Both the position numbers and the translations under genes were made by a program. Under the pieces are notes generated by a model, which was not told where the DNA came from, made no database searches, and saw only the letters and a list, made by a program, of their open reading frames with translations. From the NCBI GenBank assembly GCA_020639255.1, contig JACKGZ010000001.1:124001-188000 (forward strand): a stretch of 64,000 nt of DNA, read 5' to 3'. The stretch is from Phycisphaera sp. (lineage in GTDB: Bacteria > Planctomycetota > Phycisphaerae > Phycisphaerales > UBA1924). Shown here piece by piece: positions 8,478-16,931 of the stretch (the first letter of the stretch is position 1; every line of letters begins with the position of its first letter).

Positions 8478-9602
8478 TTACCGCTGCTCGGGGGGCAGCT
8501 TCTCGCGCAGGGCCTTGAGCTCCTGGGCCGCTTCGGCGGGCATCACGAGCGTCGCCTCGGGCGTATGGACCACGATCAACCCCTCGCACCCGACCAGCGC
8601 GACGGTGTGCCCTTCCTGCGAGTTGTACACGCACGAGTCCGATCCGCCCTCGAAGGCGGCAACGCCCGGCCCAGCGGTGCGGTGCCCGTGCTCGCCCGGC
8701 TTGCGCGTCTCAAAGAAACTGGGCCAGCTGCCCACGTCCTTCCAGCGGACGTCCATCTCGACCGTGCAGACCTCGAGCTTCGGGTCCGTCGAGGCGGGCT
8801 CCATGATCGCGTAGTCCACGCTCGTCTTGGGAAGCGTGGGGTACACCTCGTTCAGCACGCTGTCCTGATCGGGCGTGCCCCAGGCGTTCTGGATCTTGAT
8901 GAGCCCCTCGTGCGACTCGGGGGCGTACCGCGCCAGGCAGTCGAGGACCGTCTGCGCGTGGAACACGAACATGCCCGAGTTCCAGCCGAACATCCCGCTC
9001 TCGACGTACGCCTGCGCCTTGTGCAGCGGCGGCTTCTCGACGAACTTCGTCACGCCGAACGCTATCGTCTTGCCATCGACCTTGCAGCCCGGCAGCGAAT
9101 CGATCGGCGCGCCGCGCTCGACGTACCCGAACCCCGTCGCCGGGTAGGTTGGACGGATCGAGAATGTCACAAGCCTCGTCGGGTCCTGCTCGACCAGCTC
9201 GAAGCCAAGACGCAGGCGGTCCTGGAAGATCGAGATCGGCTCGATCAGGTGGTCCGCGGTTAGCACCGCGAAGACGGCGTCGGTGTTCTGCTTGGCGAGC
9301 ACAGCAGCCGTGAAGCCCACGGCGTTGACCGTGTCGCGCGGCGCGGGCTCACCGAGAATCTGCGCATCGCCAAACGCGGGAAGCACCGCGCGGATCTGCT
9401 CGCGGTAGCGCTCACCCGTGCAGATGAGCCGATCCGAGGCGGGCACGAGGCCCTCGAGGCGCTCGGCTGCGATCGCAAGGAGTGATTTGGGTTTCCCGTC
9501 CTCGCCCGGGATGAACTCGATGAGCTGCTTGGGCTGCCCGTCGCGCGAGACGGGCCAGAGCCTCGTCCCGGATCCACCGGCCATGATCATCGCGTGACGC
9601 AT
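8478..9602 (-). CDS. manC: Mannose-1-phosphate guanylyltransferase
   Basis: A 374-residue nucleotidyltransferase that probably makes GDP-mannose from mannose-1-phosphate and GTP for surface glycans. The N-terminal signature MAGGSGTRLWPVSR is present (residues about 7-20), followed by PKQLIEF, the GEPAPRDT segment (the ManC-type ExPxxRxT motif) and FVEKP. The length fits the single-domain GMP form, without the C-terminal isomerase domain of bifunctional ManC. It sits between ruvA and ruvX with short gaps on the same strand. Together with the CapD-type dehydratase and the glycosyltransferase in this window it points to surface polysaccharide synthesis. Confidence 0.92.
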   Translation of the reverse strand: MRHAMIMAGGSGTRLWPVSRDGQPKQLIEFIPGEDGKPKSLLAIAAERLEGLVPASDRLICTGERYREQIRAVLPAFGDAQILGEPAPRDTVNAVGFTAAVLAKQNTDAVFAVLTADHLIEPISIFQDRLRLGFELVEQDPTRLVTFSIRPTYPATGFGYVERGAPIDSLPGCKVDGKTIAFGVTKFVEKPPLHKAQAYVESGMFGWNSGMFVFHAQTVLDCLARYAPESHEGLIKIQNAWGTPDQDSVLNEVYPTLPKTSVDYAIMEPASTDPKLEVCTVEMDVRWKDVGSWPSFFETRKPGEHGHRTAGPGVAAFEGGSDSCVYNSQEGHTVALVGCEGLIVVHTPEATLVMPAEAAQELKALREKLPPEQR

Positions 9603-9616
9603 CGCTCAATCTCGCT

Positions 9617-10267
9617 CTATGGGCGACCGACCTGATAGGCCGCCCTGATCAGTTCGTCGGACGTCTCGGGCGCCGGCTCCAGCGCCAGGGCCCTTCTCAC
9701 CATCGACTCGGCGTCCGCGGGTGTTTCACCCAGCGCCATGAGCGCCGCTTGCGCCTTGCGGGCCTCGTTCGGGAGCGAGCCCCCCGCGGCCCGCTGGCTT
9801 GCCTCGTTTAGGGCCTGGTCGAGGTCGTCCGTAGACACGAACCGGGCGACCTTCCCGTCGAGCTCGGCGACGATCGTCTCGGCCATGCGTTTGCCGATCT
9901 CGGGCAATTGCGTGAGTGCTTTGGCATCGTGGGCCGCGATCGCCCGCGCGATCTCGCCCGGCTCGATCGCCATCGCACGCAGGGCCTTGCGGGGCCCGAC
10001 GCCCTTGACGGTTGTGAACAGCGTGAAAAACGCCCGTTCCGTGGCCGACCCGAACCCCATGAGCCGGGGCGAGAAGCTCGCCCCCTGGTTCTGCGATTCG
10101 AGGATCAGGTGCGTCCAGAGTGTCACATCCCGCCCGATCTGGGTTTGGAGCCGATCGGCGAGATACCCGGGCACCAGCACCGAGAGCGCGAGGAACCCGC
10201 CCGCGGGCACCACGATGGCTTCGCTCCCCTCGACGCGTTCGAGCCGACCTGTCAGGCGATCGATCAT
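9617..10267 (-). CDS. ruvA: Holliday junction branch-migration subunit RuvA
   Basis: A 216-residue RuvA, the tetrameric junction-binding partner of the RuvB helicase. The N-terminal OB fold begins MIDRLTGRLERVEG. Two helix-hairpin-helix motifs follow (TTVKGVGPRKALRAM and TQLPEIGKRMAETIVAEL), and the C-terminal three-helix domain that contacts RuvB contains AQAALMALGETPADAESMV. The start is placed at the ATG at 10267 by family alignment; two GTG codons precede it directly (10273, 10270). Neither ruvB nor ruvC lies next to it here. It heads a minus-strand group with manC and ruvX. Confidence 0.93.
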   Translation of the reverse strand: MIDRLTGRLERVEGSEAIVVPAGGFLALSVLVPGYLADRLQTQIGRDVTLWTHLILESQNQGASFSPRLMGFGSATERAFFTLFTTVKGVGPRKALRAMAIEPGEIARAIAAHDAKALTQLPEIGKRMAETIVAELDGKVARFVSTDDLDQALNEASQRAAGGSLPNEARKAQAALMALGETPADAESMVRRALALEPAPETSDELIRAAYQVGRP

Positions 10268-10414
10268 CACCACGAGCGTAGTCGCATCCCGCGAGCCGGT
10301 GGGTTTCCGGCCCAGGCGGCTCAGGTTGCCACCCGATCACGCCGATAACCCCTCATGGAGGGCCGAGAACCGGCCCAAAGTCGTTCCACTGCCCCGGCGG
10401 GAGAAGCCAGAGAC

Positions 10415-11899
10415 ATGACCACAGCCGCGAACACGCATTGCACGCTCCTCGTGGGCACAAGCCGGACGCTGGGCGAACTCGTCTCGGCGATGCCCCTGGT
10501 TGACGCCGGCAAGCTCGTCGGGTGCGTCTCGCTCGACGACATCGCCCCGCCCGCGGCCCGCCCGATGCTTGGAGACGCCGCCGACCTGGCCCGCATCGTC
10601 GAGCGCTACCACGTCACCCGCGCGATCGTTTCCATCCCAACCGAGCAGGACACGGGCATCACGCAGGGCGAACTCCGCCGCCTCGGCGTCGATGTCCGCA
10701 GCGTCACGCCCATCGCCGACCAGATCGCGCACACGGCCCCGCCCGCAGCGGTGCACCTGCCCGGCAAGCCCATCGACATCGCCTCGCTCATCGGGCGCAC
10801 GCCGCACCCGATCGACACCGATGCTGTGCGGAATCTCATCCGCGGCAAGCGCGTGCTCGTCACCGGCGCGGGCGGCTCGATCGGCAGCGAACTCGCCTCC
10901 ATCGCGGCCCGCTACGAGCCCGCGCAGATCATCCTCATGGAGCGCTCCGAGAACGCGCTCTTCGAGATCGACCGCAAGCTCAAGGAAGAGCAGCCCACGA
11001 TCGAGCGCTTCGCGGTCCTGCACGACGTCGTCGACGCCGAGGGCACCAAAGCGCACCTGCGCGAGCTGAAGCCCGACATTGTCTTTCACGCCGCGGCCCA
11101 CAAGCACGTCCCGCTGATGGAGGATCACCCCTCGCACGCGGTGACGAACAATCTCTTCGGCACCAAGTCGATCGCCGACGCCGCGATCGCCGCCAGCGTC
11201 GAGCGGTTCGTGCTGATTTCGAGCGACAAAGCCGTGAATCCGTCGAGCGTGATGGGCGCGACCAAGCGCCTCGCCGAGCGCTACATCCAGGGCGTGCAGC
11301 GCAAGAAGAACGTCACGACCAAGTTCAGCATGGTGCGTTTCGGCAACGTGCTCGGCTCGGCGTGCAGCGTCCTGCCCATCTGGGCGAGCCAGCTCGCGCA
11401 GGGGCGATCGATCACCGTCACCGACGAGCGCATGACGCGGTTCTTCATGACCATCCCCGAAGCCGCGGCTCTGGTCATCCAGTCCGCCGCCATCGCCCAC
11501 GATGGCAAGCGCGCCCCCGTCTTCGTCCTCGACATGGGCAGGCCCATCAAGATCATGGAACTCGCAAGGCGCTTCTGCGCCGCGATGGGTATCCGCGGCG
11601 AGGCCCCGATCATCCTGACCGGCGCTCGCCCGGGCGAGAAGCTCCACGAAGAACTCGCCTACGACGCCGAGCAACTCGCCGAGACCGGCATGCCCGGCAT
11701 CCACACCTGGGCCGGCTACCTGCCCGATGATTTCGATCTGGACGCGCTCGTCGAGGATCTGTCGGCTGTCCGTGCGAGCCGCGACCGCGAGGCCGTGATC
11801 GAGGCGATCCGCACGCACGTGCCCGAGATGGCGCCCAGGGCGAGCGTGCTCGCCGAGTTCAAGAGCGAATCCACCAAGCCCAGCGGGGCGGCTGCGTAG
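10415..11899 (+). CDS. CapD/FlaA1-type UDP-sugar 4,6-dehydratase, soluble form
   Basis: An NAD(P)-dependent extended SDR enzyme, likely a nucleotide-sugar (UDP-HexNAc) 4,6-dehydratase/epimerase of the polysaccharide biosynthesis CapD family. After an N-terminal domain (about residues 1-140, similar to a CoA-binding_3-like sensor fold), the Rossmann motif GAGGSIGSE appears at about 151. SSDKAVNPSSVMGATK follows at about 269-282; here Met replaces the usual catalytic Tyr of YxxxK, as is typical for this subfamily. The four N-terminal membrane helices found in WbpM-like members are absent, so the enzyme should be cytoplasmic. The ATG at 10415 follows GGGAGA, while the frame is open back to 10355. 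Codon use is normal for the window. Confidence 0.88.
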   Translation: MTTAANTHCTLLVGTSRTLGELVSAMPLVDAGKLVGCVSLDDIAPPAARPMLGDAADLARIVERYHVTRAIVSIPTEQDTGITQGELRRLGVDVRSVTPIADQIAHTAPPAAVHLPGKPIDIASLIGRTPHPIDTDAVRNLIRGKRVLVTGAGGSIGSELASIAARYEPAQIILMERSENALFEIDRKLKEEQPTIERFAVLHDVVDAEGTKAHLRELKPDIVFHAAAHKHVPLMEDHPSHAVTNNLFGTKSIADAAIAASVERFVLISSDKAVNPSSVMGATKRLAERYIQGVQRKKNVTTKFSMVRFGNVLGSACSVLPIWASQLAQGRSITVTDERMTRFFMTIPEAAALVIQSAAIAHDGKRAPVFVLDMGRPIKIMELARRFCAAMGIRGEAPIILTGARPGEKLHEELAYDAEQLAETGMPGIHTWAGYLPDDFDLDALVEDLSAVRASRDREAVIEAIRTHVPEMAPRASVLAEFKSESTKPSGAAA

Positions 11900-11936
11900 C
11901 GGGGCCAGCTGCGGTACCCTCTCCCTGAGACACACC

Positions 11937-12221
11937 ATGAACGACCGAGCACGCATCCTGACCGAGACCGCCGACGCCCGCGCCGACGCCGAGCGCCTGC
12001 TCGCGGGTCTCATCGACGCCCGTTCCAAGTCCGAGGCCCGCCTCGCCGAGCTGAGCCGGAGCGACATCCTCAAGAACCTCACCGGCAAAAGCGCACTCGA
12101 CAACGCCATCAACAGCACCCAGCGCATGATCGACTCGCTCGACCGCGTCCTCGTCGAGCTCCGCACCAAGCTCTCACCCGAAGAGATCGCGCTGCTCGAC
12201 GAGCTCGACAAGACGGCCTGA
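11937..12221 (+). CDS. Small coiled-coil protein of unknown function
   Basis: A 94-residue, highly charged, almost wholly helical protein with heptad-like spacing of Leu, Ile and Ala (for example ERLLAGLIDARSKSEARLAEL and the C-terminal SPEEIALLDELD). It has no cysteines, signal peptide or membrane segment, so it is probably cytoplasmic. I do not recognise a family. It lies 37 bp after the CapD-type gene and 22 bp before dut on the same strand and could be transcribed with both. Strong third-position GC supports a real gene. Confidence 0.65.
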   Translation: MNDRARILTETADARADAERLLAGLIDARSKSEARLAELSRSDILKNLTGKSALDNAINSTQRMIDSLDRVLVELRTKLSPEEIALLDELDKTA

Positions 12222-12243
12222 CCCACCGGCCCTACGCTGGGGC

Positions 12244-12729
12244 ATGCAGATTCCCGACGTCTACTTCAAGAGGCTCGACCCGAACGCACAGCTGCCCGTC
12301 TATCAGACGCAGACCGCCGCCGGTCTCGATCTTGCCGTGTGCCTGCCGCGCGGCGACTTCACCGCGCCGGGTGTCATCATCGAGCCCATCCACAAGGGCG
12401 GGAGCATCCTCAAGCTTCCCTGCGGCTTCGCCTGCGCCATCCCCGTCGGGTTCGAGGGACAGGTCCGCCCTCGCTCGGGCCTCGCCACCAAGCACGGCAT
12501 CACCATCCCCAACGCCCCCGGCACCGTCGACAGCGACTATCGCGGCGAAATGTTCGTCGCCCTCATCAACCTCGGCAACGAGCCCTTCACGATCCGTCAC
12601 GGCGACCGCGTCGCCCAGCTCGTCATCGCACCGGTCGCGTACATCCGCACGCACGAGGTCGACGACCTCGATGTCACCGCTCGCGGCGCCGGCGGCTTCG
12701 GCTCGACCGGCGGTCACGGGTTTCGCTAA
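12244..12729 (+). CDS. dut: Deoxyuridine 5'-triphosphate nucleotidohydrolase
   Basis: A 161-residue trimeric dUTPase, hydrolysing dUTP to dUMP and pyrophosphate to keep uracil out of DNA and supply dTMP synthesis. All five motifs are visible in order: AGLDL (1), RPRSGLATKHG (2), NAPGTVDSDYRGEM (3, with the catalytic Asp and the uracil-binding hairpin), RVAQLV (4) and the Gly-rich C-terminal arm GAGGFGSTGG (5). A short insertion lies between motifs 1 and 2 (FTAPGVIIEPIHKGGS). It follows the small coiled-coil gene closely on the same strand. Confidence 0.95.
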   Translation: MQIPDVYFKRLDPNAQLPVYQTQTAAGLDLAVCLPRGDFTAPGVIIEPIHKGGSILKLPCGFACAIPVGFEGQVRPRSGLATKHGITIPNAPGTVDSDYRGEMFVALINLGNEPFTIRHGDRVAQLVIAPVAYIRTHEVDDLDVTARGAGGFGSTGGHGFR

Positions 12730-12804
12730 ACCTTCACGCTCCCATCACAAACCACGCAAATACGTGCGAAACGATTTCTCCCTCACCAAAGGGAGGAATC
12801 GCCG

Positions 12805-13659
12805 ATGCGCTCGATCGCCATCACACTTCCGGTTGCGCTGCTCGTCACAGGCTGCGCCCGGCACCATCACTTCCAGCCAAGTCTGAACATCACCGAGACC
12901 ATGACCGACTCATCAATCGGCGCGGGGCAGGGCGACACGGTGATCGACAACATGCTCGTTCTCTACGGCGACGCGGAAACCGGCGTCGCGCAGTTCTACG
13001 CGATGGACGCGCTCCCGCCATCGGAGCCCGTGCACACCATCAGGCTCACCAAGGACGGCATCGACCTCATCCAGCACCCGACCGGCTTCACGCACCACCC
13101 GGAGCTCGGCACCTACATCGGCAACACCGTGAACAGCGTCGGCACGATCTTCAGCGTCGACCTCGACAAGGCCATCGCCGAGGGCGATCTCGACAACGCC
13201 ATCACGCGCATCACCGACGACGACCTCGCGGTCAACGGCACACGCCCGGAGTTCGTCCGCTACGAAGACCAGTGGCTCATTGCCACCGCCGACTACGGCG
13301 ACACCGACAACCAACTCCGCCTCTACAACCCGGCCATCCTCTCCAAGCGCACGCGCACCTCGATCGACAAGATCCTCGTCAAATCCTTCCCCTGCCCGCC
13401 GTTCGTCCAGACGCTCGAATGGATCGACGACCTCGGTGTGCTCGTCCTCGTGCAGAATCAGACCAAGGGCCAGGGCTATCGCCTGACCTTCTGCACGCTC
13501 GAAGAATCCTCGCTCAACCAGCTCGCGGTCATCGACCTCAATGAGCTTGCGGACGAACTCGAAGGCTTCGTCGTGCTGGGTGATGGGCGATTCGTGATGG
13601 TCAGCAGCTCACCCGAGGGCAACGTGCACCTTGGGGAGATCAAGCTGCCTAGGCGGTAG
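12805..13659 (+). CDS. Lipoprotein of unknown function
   Basis: A 284-residue protein with a lipoprotein signal peptide ending in LVTGC (Cys at residue 17), so it is expected to be acylated in the envelope. The mature part begins with a His-rich ARHHHF, then repeats of beta-strand-like segments (for example TGFTHHPELGTYIGNTVNSVGTIFSVDLDKA and GFVVLGDGRFVMVSSSPEGNVHLGEI) that suggest a propeller-like or other all-beta fold. The start follows AGGGAGGAAT, a strong ribosome-binding site. No family is recognised. It is convergent with the ribosomal protein S1 gene, with 10 bp between stops. Confidence 0.7.
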   Translation: MRSIAITLPVALLVTGCARHHHFQPSLNITETMTDSSIGAGQGDTVIDNMLVLYGDAETGVAQFYAMDALPPSEPVHTIRLTKDGIDLIQHPTGFTHHPELGTYIGNTVNSVGTIFSVDLDKAIAEGDLDNAITRITDDDLAVNGTRPEFVRYEDQWLIATADYGDTDNQLRLYNPAILSKRTRTSIDKILVKSFPCPPFVQTLEWIDDLGVLVLVQNQTKGQGYRLTFCTLEESSLNQLAVIDLNELADELEGFVVLGDGRFVMVSSSPEGNVHLGEIKLPRR

Positions 13660-13669
13660 TGAACCGAAC

Positions 13670-15145
13670 TCAGAGCTTGAGGTCGCCCAGCCCAACACCA
13701 CCGAAGCGGCTCATATCCAGGCCGCCCTGTTCCTTCTTGGCGTTCGCCTTGGCCTTTTCACGCTGACGACGCAGCGCCGGGGTCTCCTTGAGGATCTCCT
13801 CGGGCGTGCGGTCGTCGCGCTCCTGCTTGCCGCCGCGACCGCGACCACCGCCGCCGCCACCCGGGCCGCCGCGGCCCTTGCCGTCGCCCGGCTTGGCCTC
13901 GCGCTTGGGGGCTTCCTTGGTCTGCTTGATCGAGAGGCTGATGCGCCGTGACTCGGGGTCGACCTTGAGGACTTTGACCGAGACCACCTCATCGGGCTTG
14001 AGCACGTCGGCGGGGTTGTTGATCCGCTTGAAGTCGATCTCGGAGACATGCACGAGTCCCTCAAGCCCGCCGGGCAGCTCGATGAATGCGCCGAAGTCAG
14101 CCAGGTTCTTCACCTTGCCCGTGACGATCTCGCCTTCCTTGATCTCCTCGGTCGCCGCAGCGAACGGGTCGTCCTGCAGTTGCTTGAGCCCGAGGCTGAT
14201 GCGGTTCTCGTCCCAGTTGAGCTTGAGAACCTGGACCTGCACCTCCTGGCCTTCCTTGACGTACCGCGCGACGTTCTTCTCGCCCATGTTGACGCGGTCG
14301 TGCGCGAGGTCGGAGATGTGCACGAGACCATCGACGCCGCCGATGTCGACGAACGCGCCGAAGGGCATGATCTTCTTGACCTTGCCCTTGACGGTCTGGC
14401 CCTCAGCGAGCTTGTCGCGCAGCTCGGCCTGGAGCGTGGCCTTCTGCTCCTGCAGGATCTGGCGCCGGCTGAGCACGATGTTGCCCGAGCCGCGACGATC
14501 GACACGCTGCACGTGGCAGGTCATCTTCTCGCCCTTGAAGATCGAGAGATCGGGGATGCGATCGAGCGAGACCTGGCTCGCCGGCATGAACGCCCGATGA
14601 CCGGCGATCTCGAGCTCGAGCCCGCCCTTGTTCACGTCGACCACGCGAGCCTCGACCACCTGGCCCGGCTCGAGCATCTCCCAGTCGGCTTTCTTGACCG
14701 CGCCGGGACGCGAGCAGACGTAGAGCCCCTCACTCGCCTCGTAGCGATCGACCGTCACTTCGAGCTCGGAGCCGACCTTCGGGGGCTCCTCGCCTTCCTT
14801 CCACTGGTTGCGATCGACGACACCGAGCTCCTTGGGTCCGAACTCGACGAAGAGATCGCTCGGCCCGACGCTCACAACGATGCCCGTGCGGTGCTCACGT
14901 CCGGCGTGCACAACCCGCGGCCCGCGGAGGCCCTTCTTCGGGGCCGATGCCGCAGCCTGCTTGGCCTGGTCGATCTCCTGCGGATCGTGCGGGTGCCCCG
15001 CGCCGGTCAGCTTTTCGAGGTCCGCCATCGCCTGTTCCAGTTCGCCCTGGATCTCGGCGTCCAGGCCGTGGGTCTGGCTCTTGCCGGACTCGGGCGCGGG
15101 CTGGGGGTCGTGTGCGGGCTGCTGATCGGGTGTTGGCGTGTCCAT
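13670..15145 (-). CDS. rpsA: Ribosomal protein S1-like RNA-binding protein
   Basis: A 491-residue protein built of four S1 (OB-fold) domains: about residues 75-150 (GIVVSVGPSDLFVEF), 160-235 (ARVVDVNKGGLELEIAGHRAFMPASQ), 255-330 (GKVKKIMPFGAFVDIGGVDGLVHIS) and 345-420 (GKVKNLADFGAFIELPGGLEGLVHVSE). It has an acidic/Pro-rich N-terminal arm and a Gly/Arg/Lys-rich C-terminal tail with an RGG-like stretch. Domains 3 and 4 are the best conserved. It likely serves as the S1 protein that helps mRNA binding on the 30S subunit; the four domains are fewer than the six of E. coli. ATG at 15145 is preferred over an upstream in-frame TTG (15169). Confidence 0.85.
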   Translation of the reverse strand: MDTPTPDQQPAHDPQPAPESGKSQTHGLDAEIQGELEQAMADLEKLTGAGHPHDPQEIDQAKQAAASAPKKGLRGPRVVHAGREHRTGIVVSVGPSDLFVEFGPKELGVVDRNQWKEGEEPPKVGSELEVTVDRYEASEGLYVCSRPGAVKKADWEMLEPGQVVEARVVDVNKGGLELEIAGHRAFMPASQVSLDRIPDLSIFKGEKMTCHVQRVDRRGSGNIVLSRRQILQEQKATLQAELRDKLAEGQTVKGKVKKIMPFGAFVDIGGVDGLVHISDLAHDRVNMGEKNVARYVKEGQEVQVQVLKLNWDENRISLGLKQLQDDPFAAATEEIKEGEIVTGKVKNLADFGAFIELPGGLEGLVHVSEIDFKRINNPADVLKPDEVVSVKVLKVDPESRRISLSIKQTKEAPKREAKPGDGKGRGGPGGGGGGRGRGGKQERDDRTPEEILKETPALRRQREKAKANAKKEQGGLDMSRFGGVGLGDLKL

Positions 15146-15196
15146 GGGGTGACAGATCCGGATTATCAACGAAGGAAATTGGTTTACATGCCGGGG

Positions 15197-15234
15197 CGGC
15201 GCACGCTGCGCCGAACCACCTCCCCGGCGGGAGG
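15197..15234. other. Two short hairpins between rpsA and the oxidoreductase gene
   Basis: A 7 bp perfect stem (15197-15203 with 15207-15213) and a 6 bp stem (15219-15224 with 15229-15234) lie side by side in the 127 bp gap upstream of rpsA and downstream of the minus-strand oxidoreductase gene. No T tract follows, so this is a weak terminator candidate or part of the rpsA leader, where autoregulatory structure is common. Confidence 0.3.
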
Positions 15235-15272
15235 CGAGTCTACCGCAGTCGTTGCACTGGTGCCTGGGTCAT

Positions 15273-16373
15273 TCAGCGAGTTGCCATCGATTTCGGCAGG
15301 CTTTCACGGATCGCCTCGACGATCCGCTGGGCCGTGCGCACGTTCGCCAGCCCCGCCTCGGCGTCGATGATCGGGCGCTGGCCGGAGCGGACCGAGTCCA
15401 GGAACGACTCGATCTCCTTCACGATCGGCTCGCCGTCGTCGACCTGCAGGTCCTCGATGTTGACCAGCTCGTCCCACTTCAGGCTCGTCAGATCCAGCCC
15501 GTGGGCCAATTGCTCGCGGACCTCGCCCATCTGGGCCTCGTTGGCGACGCGCCGGATCAGGGTGCCGGTTTTCTTGCCGTAGTCGATCTTGATATATGCG
15601 TCCTCGGATGTGATCCGTGTGACGCGCTCGGTCTTGAGGGCGAGCCGGCTGAACGTCAGGTTGGCGACGCAGACGCCCTGATCTTCGCCGAGATCCCACG
15701 TGAGGCGGGCGTTGCAGAGATCCTCGTGCTCGGTGATGACCGACACGCCCGAGGCCTCGATCCGGTCGGGTTCGCGCCCGCCCATCAGGCTGATCACGAC
15801 GTCGAGGTCGTGGATACCCATGTCGTAGACGACGCCGATGTCGACCGAGCGGAAGGTCATCGGGCTGACGCGCTGCACCTCCATGAAGCGGGGGGTGATG
15901 GTCAGGCCCTCGGCCGTCGCGCGGGCCAGCGCCCGCATGATCGGGTTGAACCGCTCGATGTGGCCCACCATCAGGACCGCGCCCGACTCGTCGGCGATCG
16001 TCTTGATCGCCTCGGCCTCGTCCGGATCCTGCGCCAGCGGCTTCTCGATCAGGCACGCGATGCCCGCGCGGAGGAAGGGCTCGGCCATCTCCTTGTGGTA
16101 GATCGTCGGCACCGCGATGCTCACCGCGTCGAGGCCGGCAGCGACCGCGGCTTCGAGCGTCTCGAAGACATCGCACTCGAATTTGTCGGCGATCTCACGC
16201 GCCCGCTCGGGGCTCGCGTCGTACACGCCCACGAGCTCAACGTCCGGCATCTGAGCGTACACGCGGGCGTGGTGCTGACCCATCCGTCCCACGCCGATCG
16301 CGGCGCAGCGGAGCTTCTTGCGTTCGGGCTTGCCTTCGATCATCTGCGCACTCCGTGCCTCTTGTCCGCTCAT
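15273..16373 (-). CDS. Gfo/Idh/MocA family oxidoreductase
   Basis: A 366-residue NAD(P)-dependent sugar oxidoreductase. The N-terminal Rossmann fold has GVGRMGQHHARVY (about residues 23-35). The family's EKP motif occurs in CLIEKPLAQ, with the conserved Lys, and the C-terminal alpha/beta domain contains MGIHDLDVVISLMG, which supplies the HDxD-like active-site element. The segment VGHIERFNP resembles UDP-HexNAc 3-dehydrogenases of the WlbA/GnnA group, so a nucleotide-sugar substrate is possible but not proven. It is preceded by the thioredoxin gene on the same strand and followed by rpsA. Confidence 0.85.
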   Translation of the reverse strand: MSGQEARSAQMIEGKPERKKLRCAAIGVGRMGQHHARVYAQMPDVELVGVYDASPERAREIADKFECDVFETLEAAVAAGLDAVSIAVPTIYHKEMAEPFLRAGIACLIEKPLAQDPDEAEAIKTIADESGAVLMVGHIERFNPIMRALARATAEGLTITPRFMEVQRVSPMTFRSVDIGVVYDMGIHDLDVVISLMGGREPDRIEASGVSVITEHEDLCNARLTWDLGEDQGVCVANLTFSRLALKTERVTRITSEDAYIKIDYGKKTGTLIRRVANEAQMGEVREQLAHGLDLTSLKWDELVNIEDLQVDDGEPIVKEIESFLDSVRSGQRPIIDAEAGLANVRTAQRIVEAIRESLPKSMATR

Positions 16374-16443
16374 TGTTTCCCATGCCCCCGCCCGGCGGCC
16401 GCCGGGTCTGTCTCAAAGTCCTTGTGCGTGCATCGCTGCTCGA

Positions 16444-16800
16444 TTACGGCCCCGTTCCCGAAGCCGCGTCACGCCGCGGCGCGTTCTCATCGATCGCCCG
16501 GGCCAGCCGCTCGAACGACATCAACCCCGAGAACCGGCGCACGACCTGGCCGTCACGCATCAGCAGCATCGTCGGAACCGTCCGCACCTCGAATCGCTCG
16601 GCGAGCGCCGGCTGCTTGTCCGTGTCCACGCTCATCACCCGGAGCCGACCCGCGAAGCTCTGCGCGAGCTGGTGCATCACAGGCTCCAGCATCCGGCAGG
16701 GCATGCACCACCTCGCCGAGAACTCGACCAGCACGGCCCCGTCGGACACCGCCGTGTCGAACGTCTCGGCTGTCAGAATCTCGATCCGTGCACCCGTCAT
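16444..16800 (-). CDS. Thioredoxin-like protein
   Basis: A 118-residue thioredoxin-fold protein. The redox centre is WCMPC (residues 31-35), differing from the classic WCGPC, and the cis-proline loop is VRTVPTMLL. The N-terminal strand and the final helix give the usual single-domain length. The start at 16800 is chosen because GGAG lies 6 bases upstream; the frame remains open to 16848. With no signal peptide it is probably a cytoplasmic disulfide reductase, though the thioredoxin reductase partner is not in the window. It lies between the oxidoreductase and folP genes on the same strand. Confidence 0.88.
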   Translation of the reverse strand: MTGARIEILTAETFDTAVSDGAVLVEFSARWCMPCRMLEPVMHQLAQSFAGRLRVMSVDTDKQPALAERFEVRTVPTMLLMRDGQVVRRFSGLMSFERLARAIDENAPRRDAASGTGP

Positions 16801-16931
16801 CCAGTCTCCATTCCCTGCGGGCAAACGCAAGCCCGGGGAGCCGCTCACCGCAGCAGCATAAGTCTACACCCCGCCCAGGCCGCAACCCATCATGAAACAA
16901 GGTCCGGGAATACACCCATCCCCGGGAATGC

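Noticed and set aside
10337..12226. 629-residue minus-strand frame across the CapD-type gene
   Set aside because: Opposite a clear dehydratase gene and a small coiled-coil gene; no conserved motif in the antisense product.
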